64,000 bases of DNA from Marinobacterium lutimaris (GTDB lineage: Bacteria; Pseudomonadota; Gammaproteobacteria; Pseudomonadales; Balneatricaceae), in NCBI RefSeq assembly GCF_900108065.1, contig NZ_FNVQ01000002.1:186001-250000 (forward strand), read 5' to 3'. The position numbers were made by a program, and so were the translations under genes. Under the pieces are notes generated by a model. The model searched no databases and was not told where the DNA came from. It saw only the letters and a program-made list of their open reading frames with translations. Below, piece after piece: positions 26,764 through 33,989 of this stretch. Each line of letters begins with the position of its first letter. Position 1 is the stretch's first letter.

Positions 26764-26976
26764 CACCCAGATTCCCCTTCGACGCAGCCGAGCATCGCAC
26801 TCTGAAAGAGAAACAAGGGAAAGTCTGTCTGAATGCCGAAGGCATGAGTTTCCTTTCCCGCTCTTTCAGAGGAGAAGCACAGGGAAATCGGCGCAGCCGA
26901 TCAAGTCGTCGGGGCGGCTTAGGATTATCAAGGATCTTGGCCGTCCAAGATCCTTGATTCGCCAGCAGGCGAAACC
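26764..26976 (-). repeat. structured intergenic repeat, copy B (reverse orientation)
   Basis: On the minus strand this copy matches copy A almost base for base in its first 110 bases. Stems: TTCGCC/GGCGAA (26958-26973); the same 14-bp CAAGGATCTTGG stem (26927-26958); ATCGGC/GCCGAT (26887-26901); TCTGAAAGAG/CTCTTTCAGA (26801-26810/26861-26870) with GGGAAAG/CTTTCCC inside (26817-26823/26853-26859); and an extra tip hairpin ATGCC-gaa-GGCAT (26833-26845). It lies between puuD and the TetR gene. Confidence 0.8.
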
Positions 26977-27113
26977 TGCATTCAAAAATAAACTGAGAGA
27001 CCTGAACCACTGCAGGACTGCAGTCATCCCCACTGCTTGAGGCGCATTTCAGCCAAGTGCTAACATGCCGAAAAAACAAACCCAAAAGTCAAAAACCGGG
27101 AAACCACCATTCG

Positions 27114-27725
27114 ATGTCGAGAATCAGTGAACACAACCGACAACTGATCATCCAGGCTGCCAGCGAAATCTTCGCCGACCAGGGCTACGCAGCCACAAAG
27201 ATCATCGATATCGCCCACCGCGCAGGTCTCCCAAAACCCAACATCTACTACTACTTCAAAAGCAAAGAAAACCTCTACCGCAGCGTTATCGAAAGCGTGA
27301 TCGACCCACTGCTGCAGGCCGCCCAGCCCTTCTATGAAAACGGCGACCCGGCCACCGTGTTGGCGCAATATATCCGCGCCAAGATCAAAGTCTCCCAGCA
27401 GCACCCCCACGCCTCAAAGGTATTCGCCAGCGAGATCATGCACGGCGCCCCTCACCTGCCCGAGGATATCGCCGAAAAGATGATGGAGCAGACGCTCCAG
27501 AGCAGCACCAAGATCCAGGACTGGATCGACCAGGGCCTGATGGACCCCGTTGATCCCCACCACCTGCTGTTTACCCTCTGGGCCTCCACCCAGACCTACG
27601 CCGATTTCGACTGGCAGATCTCCAAGGTCACCGGTAAAGAGAAGATGTCACAAGCCGATTACGACCTGGCGGCGGAGCAGCTGACACATGTGATACTGAA
27701 GGGCTGCGGTGTGAAGGCGTCATAA
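27114..27725 (+). CDS. TetR-family regulator, RutR-like
   Basis: A 203-residue protein from ATG 27114; a GTG at 27057 would add nineteen residues, and neither start has a strong ribosome site. N-terminal TetR helix-turn-helix (ATKIIDIAHRAGLPKPNIYY, YFKSKENLYRSV). The C-terminal domain resembles E. coli RutR (SKVFASEIMHGAPHL, LLFTLWASTQTYADF). RutR senses uracil/thymine and controls pyrimidine breakdown and purine genes; here the neighbour is puuD, so a purine-related ligand is possible but unproven. Confidence 0.82.
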   Translation: MSRISEHNRQLIIQAASEIFADQGYAATKIIDIAHRAGLPKPNIYYYFKSKENLYRSVIESVIDPLLQAAQPFYENGDPATVLAQYIRAKIKVSQQHPHASKVFASEIMHGAPHLPEDIAEKMMEQTLQSSTKIQDWIDQGLMDPVDPHHLLFTLWASTQTYADFDWQISKVTGKEKMSQADYDLAAEQLTHVILKGCGVKAS

Positions 27726-28141
27726 GACCTTAGTCCTGCCTCCCTACCTTTATCCCCCGAGAAACTTGCGCCTTTTACAATGGGATAGCAAACTGTCTCT
27801 AGCGTCATACAGGCAGTCGACGCATCAATAAGCTCGCAAAAGATCCTAAGGGACTGATTGATGGATATTTGCAGATCACACCCGCTGTTGGCGGAGACTC
27901 CAAAACCTTTCGGTAGAACCTCTAAAGTGGGTCTTAACAGGCGTTGGGCAAGTGCGAGCCGCGATACCCTTTCAGTTGTCTCCTTGCCGGGTGGAGTACT
28001 CTTTAATTCGATCACCACTGAGCAGAATTTATTTTTCATTAATACTTTCAATCAGTTACAGGCGACACGACTGGAATCGCGCTGTTAAAAAGTATACCCG
28101 CTAATAATTATTATGAGGTCGAAGACCTCATTAACAGACTG
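27726..28141. other. unexplained stretch at the left edge of the cassette array
   Basis: About 415 bases with no recognised gene. Open frames exist on both strands (plus 27858-28088, minus 27659-28051) but neither shows a family I know. Near the end are a hairpin TGAGGTC-gaa-GACCTCA (28113-28129) and a TTAACAG-A-CTGTTAA palindrome (28131-28145) that includes the cassette junction. It could contain a remnant attI or an older cassette; I cannot tell. Confidence 0.35.
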
Positions 28142-28194
28142 TTAAGCGCTACCAACCATCAGCATTTTGGAGTACATCAAAGTGGTAATAGAAA

Positions 28195-28773
28195 ATGCAA
28201 TTTAGAGTTCTATCTGCCTTTATAATTTTTATAGGCTCATACTTACCACTGGCTTTGATCCTCGCAGTGCAAGATATATCTATGTCATGGTGGGGCAAAT
28301 CATTCTGTGATTTCTCTGATATAGGCAATTGCTTATTTAACCCATTTAATAGTCCGTATTTGTCAATCATATTTATTGTTGTTACTTGCATATCTGTAGT
28401 TGTATCCAATCTTTCCTTAAAGAAAATATCATTCCCATTTGATGCTCAGGTAGAAAGTTCTAAAACAATACCAAACGACATTATCAATTATGTATTTCCA
28501 TATGTTGTTTCATTTATGGGGATAAGCTATGAAGCACCAGAAAAACTCTTAGGTTTCACAGTTTTCTTACTTTGGATGTTTGCGATTACATACAAGTCTG
28601 GGCAGATCATTATGAACCCACTTTTGTTAATGTTTGGCTGGAGGTTGTACGAGGCAAAGATCAATATCAACGGACAGTCTAGAGATGTAAGGATTTTAAA
28701 AAAGGGGCATTTAACTCCTGGGAACTATAAAGTCCAAACGATACAAGATTTTTATATTGCACGAGAAAACTAA
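28195..28773 (+). CDS. kwaA: Kiwa defence system membrane protein KwaA
   Basis: A 192-residue protein with about four hydrophobic segments (FIIFIGSYLPLALILAV, IIFIVVTCISVVVSNL, YVFPYVVSFMGI, LGFTVFLLWMFAI) and a polar C-terminal tail. It has the length and topology of KwaA and directly precedes a KwaB-like gene, sharing one base (TAATG). In Kiwa, KwaA is the membrane component proposed to sense phage attack at the envelope and to act with KwaB. It is the first gene of integron cassette 1. AT-rich, unlike the chromosome around it; no strong ribosome site is seen. Confidence 0.78.
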   Translation: MQFRVLSAFIIFIGSYLPLALILAVQDISMSWWGKSFCDFSDIGNCLFNPFNSPYLSIIFIVVTCISVVVSNLSLKKISFPFDAQVESSKTIPNDIINYVFPYVVSFMGISYEAPEKLLGFTVFLLWMFAITYKSGQIIMNPLLLMFGWRLYEAKININGQSRDVRILKKGHLTPGNYKVQTIQDFYIAREN

Positions 28774-29687
28774 TGACAGCTGACTTTCAATCTTTAAAAT
28801 CATTTGATTTTGCAAATTCAACACCACATTTGTGGGTTTTCAAGGACAGTAGCAGTGCGGCACGCTTCAGAACATTTTACGTTCAAACTGAAGACGGTCT
28901 AAACACACAGTTAAAGGGTTTCATCGCAACAGAGATTGAAAGAATCACTGAGCATACACCTTATACTTACATATCTCAGACAAATGAGAATAGCTGCCTG
29001 TCTATTGACCCAGTAAGTACAGATTTTCCACAACTGAAAGCACTTGTAGACCGGCTTGAGAGTGAGCATAGAATTACAGATGCAAAAGACCTGAAAGGTG
29101 CAAAGGGGTACGTAGTTAAATTTACCTCAAACGGAACTACTGTTTATGCAGTAAAACGATCCACCTCTACATGGAAAACATCATATCCAAAAAAATACAT
29201 CAATATGATTTTTTCTAATGGTGAATTATCTGGGGTTGAGGACAATAGCTTTGCCATAGAGAAAAATTTTGACTTCTATGTCATTAATAATACTGTTTTC
29301 ATCGCTAATAAACGCGGGTTTGAGTCCGCTATGCAACATAGAACTGCGTATGTTCAGGCATTTACGCAGCTTCAACAAACTCCAGCATTTAGTGGCTTGT
29401 TTTCTGACATAAATCCTATCATCGAATATGTTGGCACAAATTCCATACACTTGAGGCGCATGGCGGTTATCGAAGAAAAAGGTATTTACAGTAGACCAAA
29501 CTTCATTCCTAACCTGCAAAGAGTAAATGCTACAAGAAATTGGGGTATTAATTTTGACCCATCAAACAACACGATAATTCCTTGTGAAACTACAGCGGCC
29601 ACTATTATAAATGTTCTGCTTGATCACAGGCTTATGAGTGAGATAACAGATAATATCTATGATGTTCCTGATGCGACTCAAGTCTAG
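28773..29687 (+). CDS. kwaB: Kiwa defence system protein KwaB (DUF4868)
   Basis: A 304-residue soluble protein of the DUF4868/KwaB type: an N-terminal half with FRTFYVQTEDGLNTQLKGF, a middle strand-rich part (YVVKFTSNGTTVYAVKRST, FYVINNTVFIANKRGFESAM) and a helical C-terminal region with LRRMAVIEEKGIYSRPNFI. KwaB is the DNA-binding effector partner of KwaA in Kiwa. Its stop lies three bases before the cassette's attC R'' box, the usual tight packing of cassette genes. Position after a KwaA-like gene strengthens the call. Confidence 0.82.
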   Translation: MTADFQSLKSFDFANSTPHLWVFKDSSSAARFRTFYVQTEDGLNTQLKGFIATEIERITEHTPYTYISQTNENSCLSIDPVSTDFPQLKALVDRLESEHRITDAKDLKGAKGYVVKFTSNGTTVYAVKRSTSTWKTSYPKKYINMIFSNGELSGVEDNSFAIEKNFDFYVINNTVFIANKRGFESAMQHRTAYVQAFTQLQQTPAFSGLFSDINPIIEYVGTNSIHLRRMAVIEEKGIYSRPNFIPNLQRVNATRNWGINFDPSNNTIIPCETTAATIINVLLDHRLMSEITDNIYDVPDATQV

Positions 29688-29689
29688 GC

Positions 29690-29746
29690 GCTTAACAAGC
29701 AAAAGCAGTCGGACGCATAAATGCGCCGCTGTTTTGGGCGTTAGGG
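29690..29746 (+). other. attC site of cassette 1 (57 bp)
   Basis: R'' GCTTAAC (29690-29696), R' GTTAGGG (29740-29746). Between them an imperfect palindrome pairs CAAAAGCAG with CTGTTTTG and CGCAT with ATGCG, leaving unpaired bases on one arm as attC folding requires. Confidence 0.85.
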
Positions 29747-29756
29747 ATAAGGACGC

Positions 29757-30098
29757 ATGAGACAGAAACGGAAGACTATCTTAGCCTCGTTATTAGCATG
29801 TGTTTCCCTTGTTACTTGTGTCATATTTTTGTGGTTTATGTACAACTCAGGATGTGCCGGTGACATGAAAACTGGCGCTTACGGAGATATAGCAAAGGCA
29901 CTAGAGCTAGAAAACAAAGCGTTTTCAAGTTTATTTGCATCAACGTTCTGTATTTTTATTGCGTATATCGTGGCTGCTAAATCACATATCGCAGTCCGAA
30001 TTCCATCAGGGGTTGGGATAAGCATAATTTACTTATTGTTTGCTCTCTATACGGGTAGTAGTGTTCAAGTAGAGGGGATTTCCATATGCAATCCCTAA
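29757..30098 (+). CDS. cassette 2: small membrane protein of unknown function
   Basis: A 113-residue protein with three hydrophobic segments (ASLLACVSLVTCVIFLWFMY, LFASTFCIFIAYIVAA and IPSGVGISIIYLLFALY). The loop between the first two has a Cys and acidic residues. The start lies 16 bases after the junction and the TAA stop is inside the next R'' box, so the cassette is almost entirely coding. I do not recognise the family. Its position after Kiwa in a cassette array makes defence or envelope roles worth testing, but nothing in the sequence shows this. Confidence 0.7.
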   Translation: MRQKRKTILASLLACVSLVTCVIFLWFMYNSGCAGDMKTGAYGDIAKALELENKAFSSLFASTFCIFIAYIVAAKSHIAVRIPSGVGISIIYLLFALYTGSSVQVEGISICNP

Positions 30099-30176
30099 CA
30101 AAAAATTCAAGTCGCCCGCAAACGGGCTGGGACCTCCACTGCTACGCAGTTCCGGCCCCTTAATTGAGCGTTAAGT
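30093..30176 (+). other. attC site of cassette 2 (84 bp)
   Basis: R'' CCCTAAC (30093-30099), R' GTTAAGT (30170-30176). The interior folds on GGGCTGGGACC/GGCCCC and ACTGC-tac-GCAGT arms. Confidence 0.82.
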
Positions 30177-30189
30177 TTCTGAAGGTGCC

Positions 30190-30939
30190 ATGAAGACACA
30201 ACAGATTTTAGATTTCTTGCTTGAAGTAATCCGAATATTCAAGCCTGATCAACGGAAATGGATTGTCCGTATTTTCATAGTGTCAGGAATCGGCATGATA
30301 AGTACGCCGTTTTGGCAGCCTTGGATAGAGGCTATTTTAGAGAAGGAGGTTGGCCTCAACCTATCTTATACAGCAATACCTGGCTGGATTTTAATTGTAT
30401 TGGGTTTGCTCATCTATATATTCAATGAGTGGCAATCTAGGCAGTCGGCAAAGGCTCCCACATTCAATCAAGAACATAAAAGTCTTAACTTCTCTTTAGG
30501 TAATGGTATGACTTGTGGGTACTCGATTGAACAACTGCGAAAACAACCAAATGAACCGTTCCATTTTGGCAGCCATGTACCAATCAAGGTCTATGTAGAT
30601 AAAAACAAACTATACGGTGATGTTGAAATATTCGCTGAATCAGGGATGCCACCAATAAAAATTAGTAAAAACTCAATTTCAGGTCTACCTCATGACTGGG
30701 ATGTTAATAAGAATGAAAAAGCTCTAGAGGTTGTAGATAGCAACAGTAACCCCGTATACCAACTTATTTACAAAAGCGATGGCCATATTATCTTGAATGG
30801 AATATTTCCTTTCCCAGGAGGTCTTGTGGTCGCTGATGAAACTGGCATGACAATGAATCCAACGTTGCCGTATACCATGCAGCTAAATCGGATTTTTAAA
30901 TATCCAGCATGGAAGTATCCAGCTGAGTATCAAACTTAA
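30190..30939 (+). CDS. cassette 3: membrane-anchored protein of unknown function
   Basis: A 249-residue protein. Two hydrophobic segments lie in the first 80 residues (IVRIFIVSGIGMISTPFW and IPGWILIVLGLLIYIF), followed by a soluble region of about 165 residues rich in beta-strand patterns (YVDKNKLYGDVEIFAESG, YQLIYKSDGHIILNGIFPFP). This looks like a two-pass membrane anchor with a cytosolic or periplasmic sensing domain. I do not recognise a family. The stop overlaps its attC, and the start is 19 bases after the junction. Confidence 0.7.
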   Translation: MKTQQILDFLLEVIRIFKPDQRKWIVRIFIVSGIGMISTPFWQPWIEAILEKEVGLNLSYTAIPGWILIVLGLLIYIFNEWQSRQSAKAPTFNQEHKSLNFSLGNGMTCGYSIEQLRKQPNEPFHFGSHVPIKVYVDKNKLYGDVEIFAESGMPPIKISKNSISGLPHDWDVNKNEKALEVVDSNSNPVYQLIYKSDGHIILNGIFPFPGGLVVADETGMTMNPTLPYTMQLNRIFKYPAWKYPAEYQT

Positions 30940-31002
30940 CAAACGGCTGCAGCGGATCAATTTTCGCTGCGCGCAAATTGCCCGCTGAGCCGGGCGTTAT
31001 GC
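30934..31002 (+). other. attC site of cassette 3 (69 bp)
   Basis: R'' ACTTAAC (30934-30940), R' GTTATGC (30996-31002). The interior pairs GCAGCGgatCAATTT with AAATTG...CGCTG-type arms and ends GGGCGTTATGC, the classic attC end. Confidence 0.85.
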
Positions 31003-31035
31003 GCCAACATACCGAGACACAACTATAGGTTGAAC

Positions 31036-31187
31036 ATGAAAATTAAAAAATGAGCATCAAAAACTATCGCTCGTGTAAGGCGACGAAGTTTGAGCCTCAT
31101 TCTGAACTAACGACTTTCATTGGTCCAAATGGCAGCGGAAAAACAAAAACTCTCTCTGCAGTGAGGTTGCTTGCCAGTTTATTGTAG
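31036..31187 (+). pseudogene. cassette 4: truncated, frameshifted P-loop ATPase remnant
   Basis: From ATG 31036 the frame reads MKIKK and stops. Shifting by one base at the A-run gives SIKNYRSCKATKFEPHSELT then TFIGPNGSGKTKTLSAV, a Walker A of the RecF/OLD-like AAA ATPases, before a TAG at 31185. An intact gene would normally begin MKIKKLSIKNYRSCK, so one base has been lost. Everything after the first 50 codons is missing. Full-length relatives occur in several defence systems. Confidence 0.65.
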
Positions 31188-31246
31188 ACTGGCCGCCATC
31201 GCCGAAATATAAAAGAAGAGATACCTTCTTGTATGGCCCGTTATGC
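31185..31246 (+). other. degenerate attC-like site
   Basis: R' GTTATGC at 31240-31246 is preceded by ATGGCCC, which pairs with GGCCGCCAT at 31191-31199. The expected R'' (GCATAAC) is absent, so the left part of this attC seems lost with the end of cassette 4. Confidence 0.45.
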
Positions 31247-31269
31247 AAACAAGGACGCCATAGAGACAA

Positions 31270-31419
31270 ATGGGAACACTGACAACAACTTTCGCTAAGG
31301 CTGTGGATGACCTATCGGGGAATATATTTATCCCTGGAATAATTGGGGTCAGAGTAAAGTTTCATAATTCTACTCTGACCCCAATTTTTCGCTTTAAAAT
31401 ACACTATCCTTGCTGTTAA
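31270..31419 (+). pseudogene. cassette 5: short gene start broken by a palindrome
   Basis: A frame opens with MGTLTTTFAKAVDDLSGNIF 24 bases after the last GTTATGC junction, then runs into the 46-base palindrome at 31341-31386 and ends at 31419. The first 25 codons may be the start of a cassette gene; the remainder is palindrome sequence. No family recognised. Confidence 0.35.
31341..31386. repeat. REP-like palindrome
   Basis: Perfect 16-bp arms, AATTGGGGTCAGAGTA (31341-31356) and TACTCTGACCCCAATT (31371-31386), with a 14-base loop and trailing T-run. The GGGGTCAGAGTA motif resembles palindromes associated with REP-type (IS200-like) transposases, though no such gene is here. It can also act as a terminator. 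Confidence 0.6.
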
Positions 31420-31491
31420 CTCCGCCTAGCTTTACCTGTGCGTTCGCTCACGCTACAGCTCAATCCAACGAGCCAACGCCTGACAAATAAA

Positions 31492-31519
31492 AAGGCCTGG
31501 CGCATCAGTACCAGGCCTT
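31492..31519 (-). terminator. terminator of the dienelactone hydrolase gene
   Basis: AAGGCCTGG (31492-31500) and CCAGGCCTT (31511-31519) with a 10-base loop. On the minus strand the stem is followed by TTTTTATTT, 25 bases after the gene's stop. Confidence 0.8.
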
Positions 31520-31543
31520 CTTTATAAAGCACCCTGCCCGTTA

Positions 31544-32458
31544 TTACCCTTTCAGTTTCTCATCAAAAAACTGCAGCGTACGGCTCCAGGCCAGTTCGGC
31601 GCTTTCCTCGTTATAGCGGGACGTCGAATCGTTATGGAAGCCATGGTTCACGTCTGGATAAACATACGCCGTGTAGTCCACGTCCGCCTGCTTTAACGCC
31701 GCTTCATACTCAGGCCAGTAACCGTTCACCCGCGTATCCAGACCGGCAAAGTGAAGCTGCAGAGGCGCTTTAATGGCCGCAACCTCAGAACTCGGTGGTG
31801 TACCATAGAAAGGTGCCCCTGCGTCGATCACATCGGGCAGCGTTGCAGCCAGTTCGTTAGTGAGATAACCGCCGAAGCAGAACCCCACCATCCCCACCTT
31901 GCCTGTGCTCAATTCGTGGCTTTTCAGCAGCCGCGCACCAGCTTTGAAGTCTGCTTCAATCTTGCCGCGATCCAACTGCTTCTGCATGGCCCGCCCCTGA
32001 TCGTCGTTCCCCGGGTAGCCCCCTAATGAGAACAGCGCGTCCGGTGCCAGAGCGATATAGCCGGCTTTAGCCAGCCGGCGCGCCACATCCTCGATGTATG
32101 GGTTCAGGCCCCGGTTTTCATGGGCTACGAGGACAGCAGGTGCCGGTTGATCAGCGCTGACACCGGCGGGAACAACCAGATATCCTCTGGCCCGGCCATA
32201 GCCATCGGGCGAATCGAACTCGACGTATGTCGCCTTAATATCGGGATCATTGAACGACACCTGTTCGGCCAATGCGTAGTTGGGTAGCAGACTGTTGGCC
32301 AAGCTAGCCGCGCTCAGCCCTGCAATCCCCAGCGTTCCGAGCCGCTGCAAAAAGGTACGGCGATCGATGTCGCCATGCGCATATTCGTCGTACCAATCAA
32401 ACGCCTCCTGCGGGATTTCCGGTTGTACGATATTTCCAACGCCGCGCATGCCTTTCAT
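31544..32458 (-). CDS. dienelactone-hydrolase-family protein, exported
   Basis: A 304-residue alpha/beta hydrolase. Near residue 33 the sequence DRRTFLQRLG followed by a hydrophobic stretch resembles a twin-arginine signal, with cleavage near NYALA. The DLH triad is visible: nucleophile Cys in VGFCFGGYLTN, Asp in FAGLDTRVN, and His in VNHGFHND. DLH enzymes hydrolyse dienelactones or related esters; exported versions like this are common but their substrates are unknown. It is a lone gene to the right of the cassette array with its own terminator. Confidence 0.85.
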   Translation of the reverse strand: MKGMRGVGNIVQPEIPQEAFDWYDEYAHGDIDRRTFLQRLGTLGIAGLSAASLANSLLPNYALAEQVSFNDPDIKATYVEFDSPDGYGRARGYLVVPAGVSADQPAPAVLVAHENRGLNPYIEDVARRLAKAGYIALAPDALFSLGGYPGNDDQGRAMQKQLDRGKIEADFKAGARLLKSHELSTGKVGMVGFCFGGYLTNELAATLPDVIDAGAPFYGTPPSSEVAAIKAPLQLHFAGLDTRVNGYWPEYEAALKQADVDYTAYVYPDVNHGFHNDSTSRYNEESAELAWSRTLQFFDEKLKG

Positions 32459-32595
32459 CGTTTTCTCTCCTGAAAAAGTGCATTCAACTGAGTGTAGTCA
32501 CTTTATGGGAATCCGGAGGACTGCTGGAAAAGAGCGATCAGAGCCCTATCTCCTTCATCATCAGCCGCTTTTACAATACTGTTGCAGCAGCACAA

Positions 32596-33786
32596 TCAGG
32601 CATTAACCAGCCCACGCACGTCCTCTTCAAAATACGCTAAGGCGCGGCGCTCAATCGCCTGTACTCCCGCTTGTTGTGCAGATGTTAAGTTGTGGTATTT
32701 CGAGGCGGCACCAAAGTCGCCAAACAAAATATGTCCCGCAGCATTGATCAACACGTTATGGGCGTATAAGTCGCCGTGACTGACCGCTTTACTTTCAAAA
32801 TAGGCTATCAGTTCACGCATCTGCTCAATAATGTGCTCTGCTTGCAACGCAGTGAATGACTGACCTTGGGTAAACGTGTCTCTTGTACAGGTTTCCAAAC
32901 TCGGTGGCTGCCCCAGGTTGTAATAATCACCAGGAATCAGTCCCATAACTAACGCGGCACAATCAGGCTCATGGATATGAGCCAGCGGCTTCACTAAGTT
33001 ATCGTGACGGCCCAGCGTTAAACACGCATCCAGTTCGTCTTTTGGGAAGCCATCACTGGTCACCTTTCCCTTGAACACTTTCACCGCTACTTCATCGGCA
33101 AAGCCATGTTCATTGTTACGCCATGTTCCGCGAGAAATGAGGCCCGATGCGCCCATTCCAAGCACTTCATGCAGCGTCATATCCTGTGAGTGAACCTGCA
33201 CAAAATCCGCGTGCTCATCGTGGGCCGGGCAAAACGGATTTCCGGAAAATGCCAACCAAGCCAGTTTTGGCAGCGCCAGCAATAGATCGGGAAACTCAGC
33301 CAAGGCATTGGCTGACAGGCGTAATAGACCCAGTTTTTTAAGCTGCGCAAACGAATCAGGTAAAACGCTAATCTGGTTGCCTGCCAATGCTAACTTTTCC
33401 AGCCGAGTCAGGTTTCCAATACTCTCGGGTAAAGCGGTAATGCGGTTGTCGGTCAGGATCAGCCAACGGGTTTGCTCTGGCAAACAGTGCTCAGACACAC
33501 GTGCAATACGGTTGTGCTTAAAACCGATCATCTCCAACCCTGGCATCTGGCCAAGCACATCCGGCAGGTGTTCAAACAGGTTGTTGGAGGCAAACAAGAT
33601 CTTTAACCGAGTCAATCGCGTCAGGTCAGAAGGCAGATCACGCAAGCGATTATTGGATAGGTCCAGCACTTCCAGCGAGTCGGCCAAGTCATAGATCTCA
33701 TCAGGAAACGAGGTCAGCTCTTCGCTTATCTGTAGCCGTTTAATGCCTTGTAATGCGCCGCTACGCAACTGCTCTAAGGTGTGCAC
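32596..33786 (-). CDS. leucine-rich-repeat protein kinase
   Basis: A 396-residue protein. Residues about 15-200 contain seven or eight leucine-rich repeats of the bacterial LxxLxLxxNxLxxLP type (LEVLDLSNNRLRDLPSDL, LEKLALAGNQISVLPDSF). Residues about 205-390 form a eukaryote-like kinase domain with a glycine loop (LGMGASGLISRG), VAIK-like Lys (VAVKVF), catalytic HGDLYAHN and DFG (LFGDFGAAS). The C-lobe is short and may lack its last helices. Such proteins are scattered in gammaproteobacteria with unknown substrates. It stands alone on the minus strand. Confidence 0.85.
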   Translation of the reverse strand: MHTLEQLRSGALQGIKRLQISEELTSFPDEIYDLADSLEVLDLSNNRLRDLPSDLTRLTRLKILFASNNLFEHLPDVLGQMPGLEMIGFKHNRIARVSEHCLPEQTRWLILTDNRITALPESIGNLTRLEKLALAGNQISVLPDSFAQLKKLGLLRLSANALAEFPDLLLALPKLAWLAFSGNPFCPAHDEHADFVQVHSQDMTLHEVLGMGASGLISRGTWRNNEHGFADEVAVKVFKGKVTSDGFPKDELDACLTLGRHDNLVKPLAHIHEPDCAALVMGLIPGDYYNLGQPPSLETCTRDTFTQGQSFTALQAEHIIEQMRELIAYFESKAVSHGDLYAHNVLINAAGHILFGDFGAASKYHNLTSAQQAGVQAIERRALAYFEEDVRGLVNA

Positions 33787-33989
33787 CCATGCTCTCCGCT
33801 TCGTAAAAGCGCTCTATTATGCTTGATTATCTTGCGGAAATTGGCCCTAATTTTTGTCGGGATAGCGCCACCAGTAGAATGACCACCCAGCCCACCACTC
33901 TAGCGATATCCTGTCGCATGGGTGCTAATCACTCTCGGTGCAGATCTGGTCCAGCAGCGTTTTCAAACTCCACCGCCTTATCAAATCGC

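Larger units (their letters stand above)
28142..31246 (+). mobile_element. integron gene-cassette array without integrase (CALIN type)
   Basis: A run of cassettes bounded by core sites GTTAAGC (28141-28147), GTTAGGG (29740), GTTAAGT (30170), GTTATGC (30996) and GTTATGC (31240). For the first three cassettes, the first six bases are exactly complementary to that cassette's own R'' box at its 3' end: TTAAGC with GCTTAAC, TTAGGG with CCCTAAC, and TTAAGT with ACTTAAC. That pairing is the structural signature of attC recombination. The base composition is clearly more AT-rich than the flanks. No intI gene is visible in the window, and ordinary chromosomal genes flank both sides. Confidence 0.85.

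Noticed and set aside
28092-28097. GTATAC near the cassette junction as a GntR operator
   Set aside because: Flanks (AAAGTATACCC) lack the TTG...CAA arms; a six-base match is expected by chance.
31416-31485. Palindromic stretch with TTAACTCCGCC and CTGTGCGT/ACGCTACAG arms as a last attC
   Set aside because: The right end reads AACGCC rather than GGCGTTRRRY in the array's orientation, and the left box does not fit RYYYAAC, so it fails the complementarity test met by the other three.
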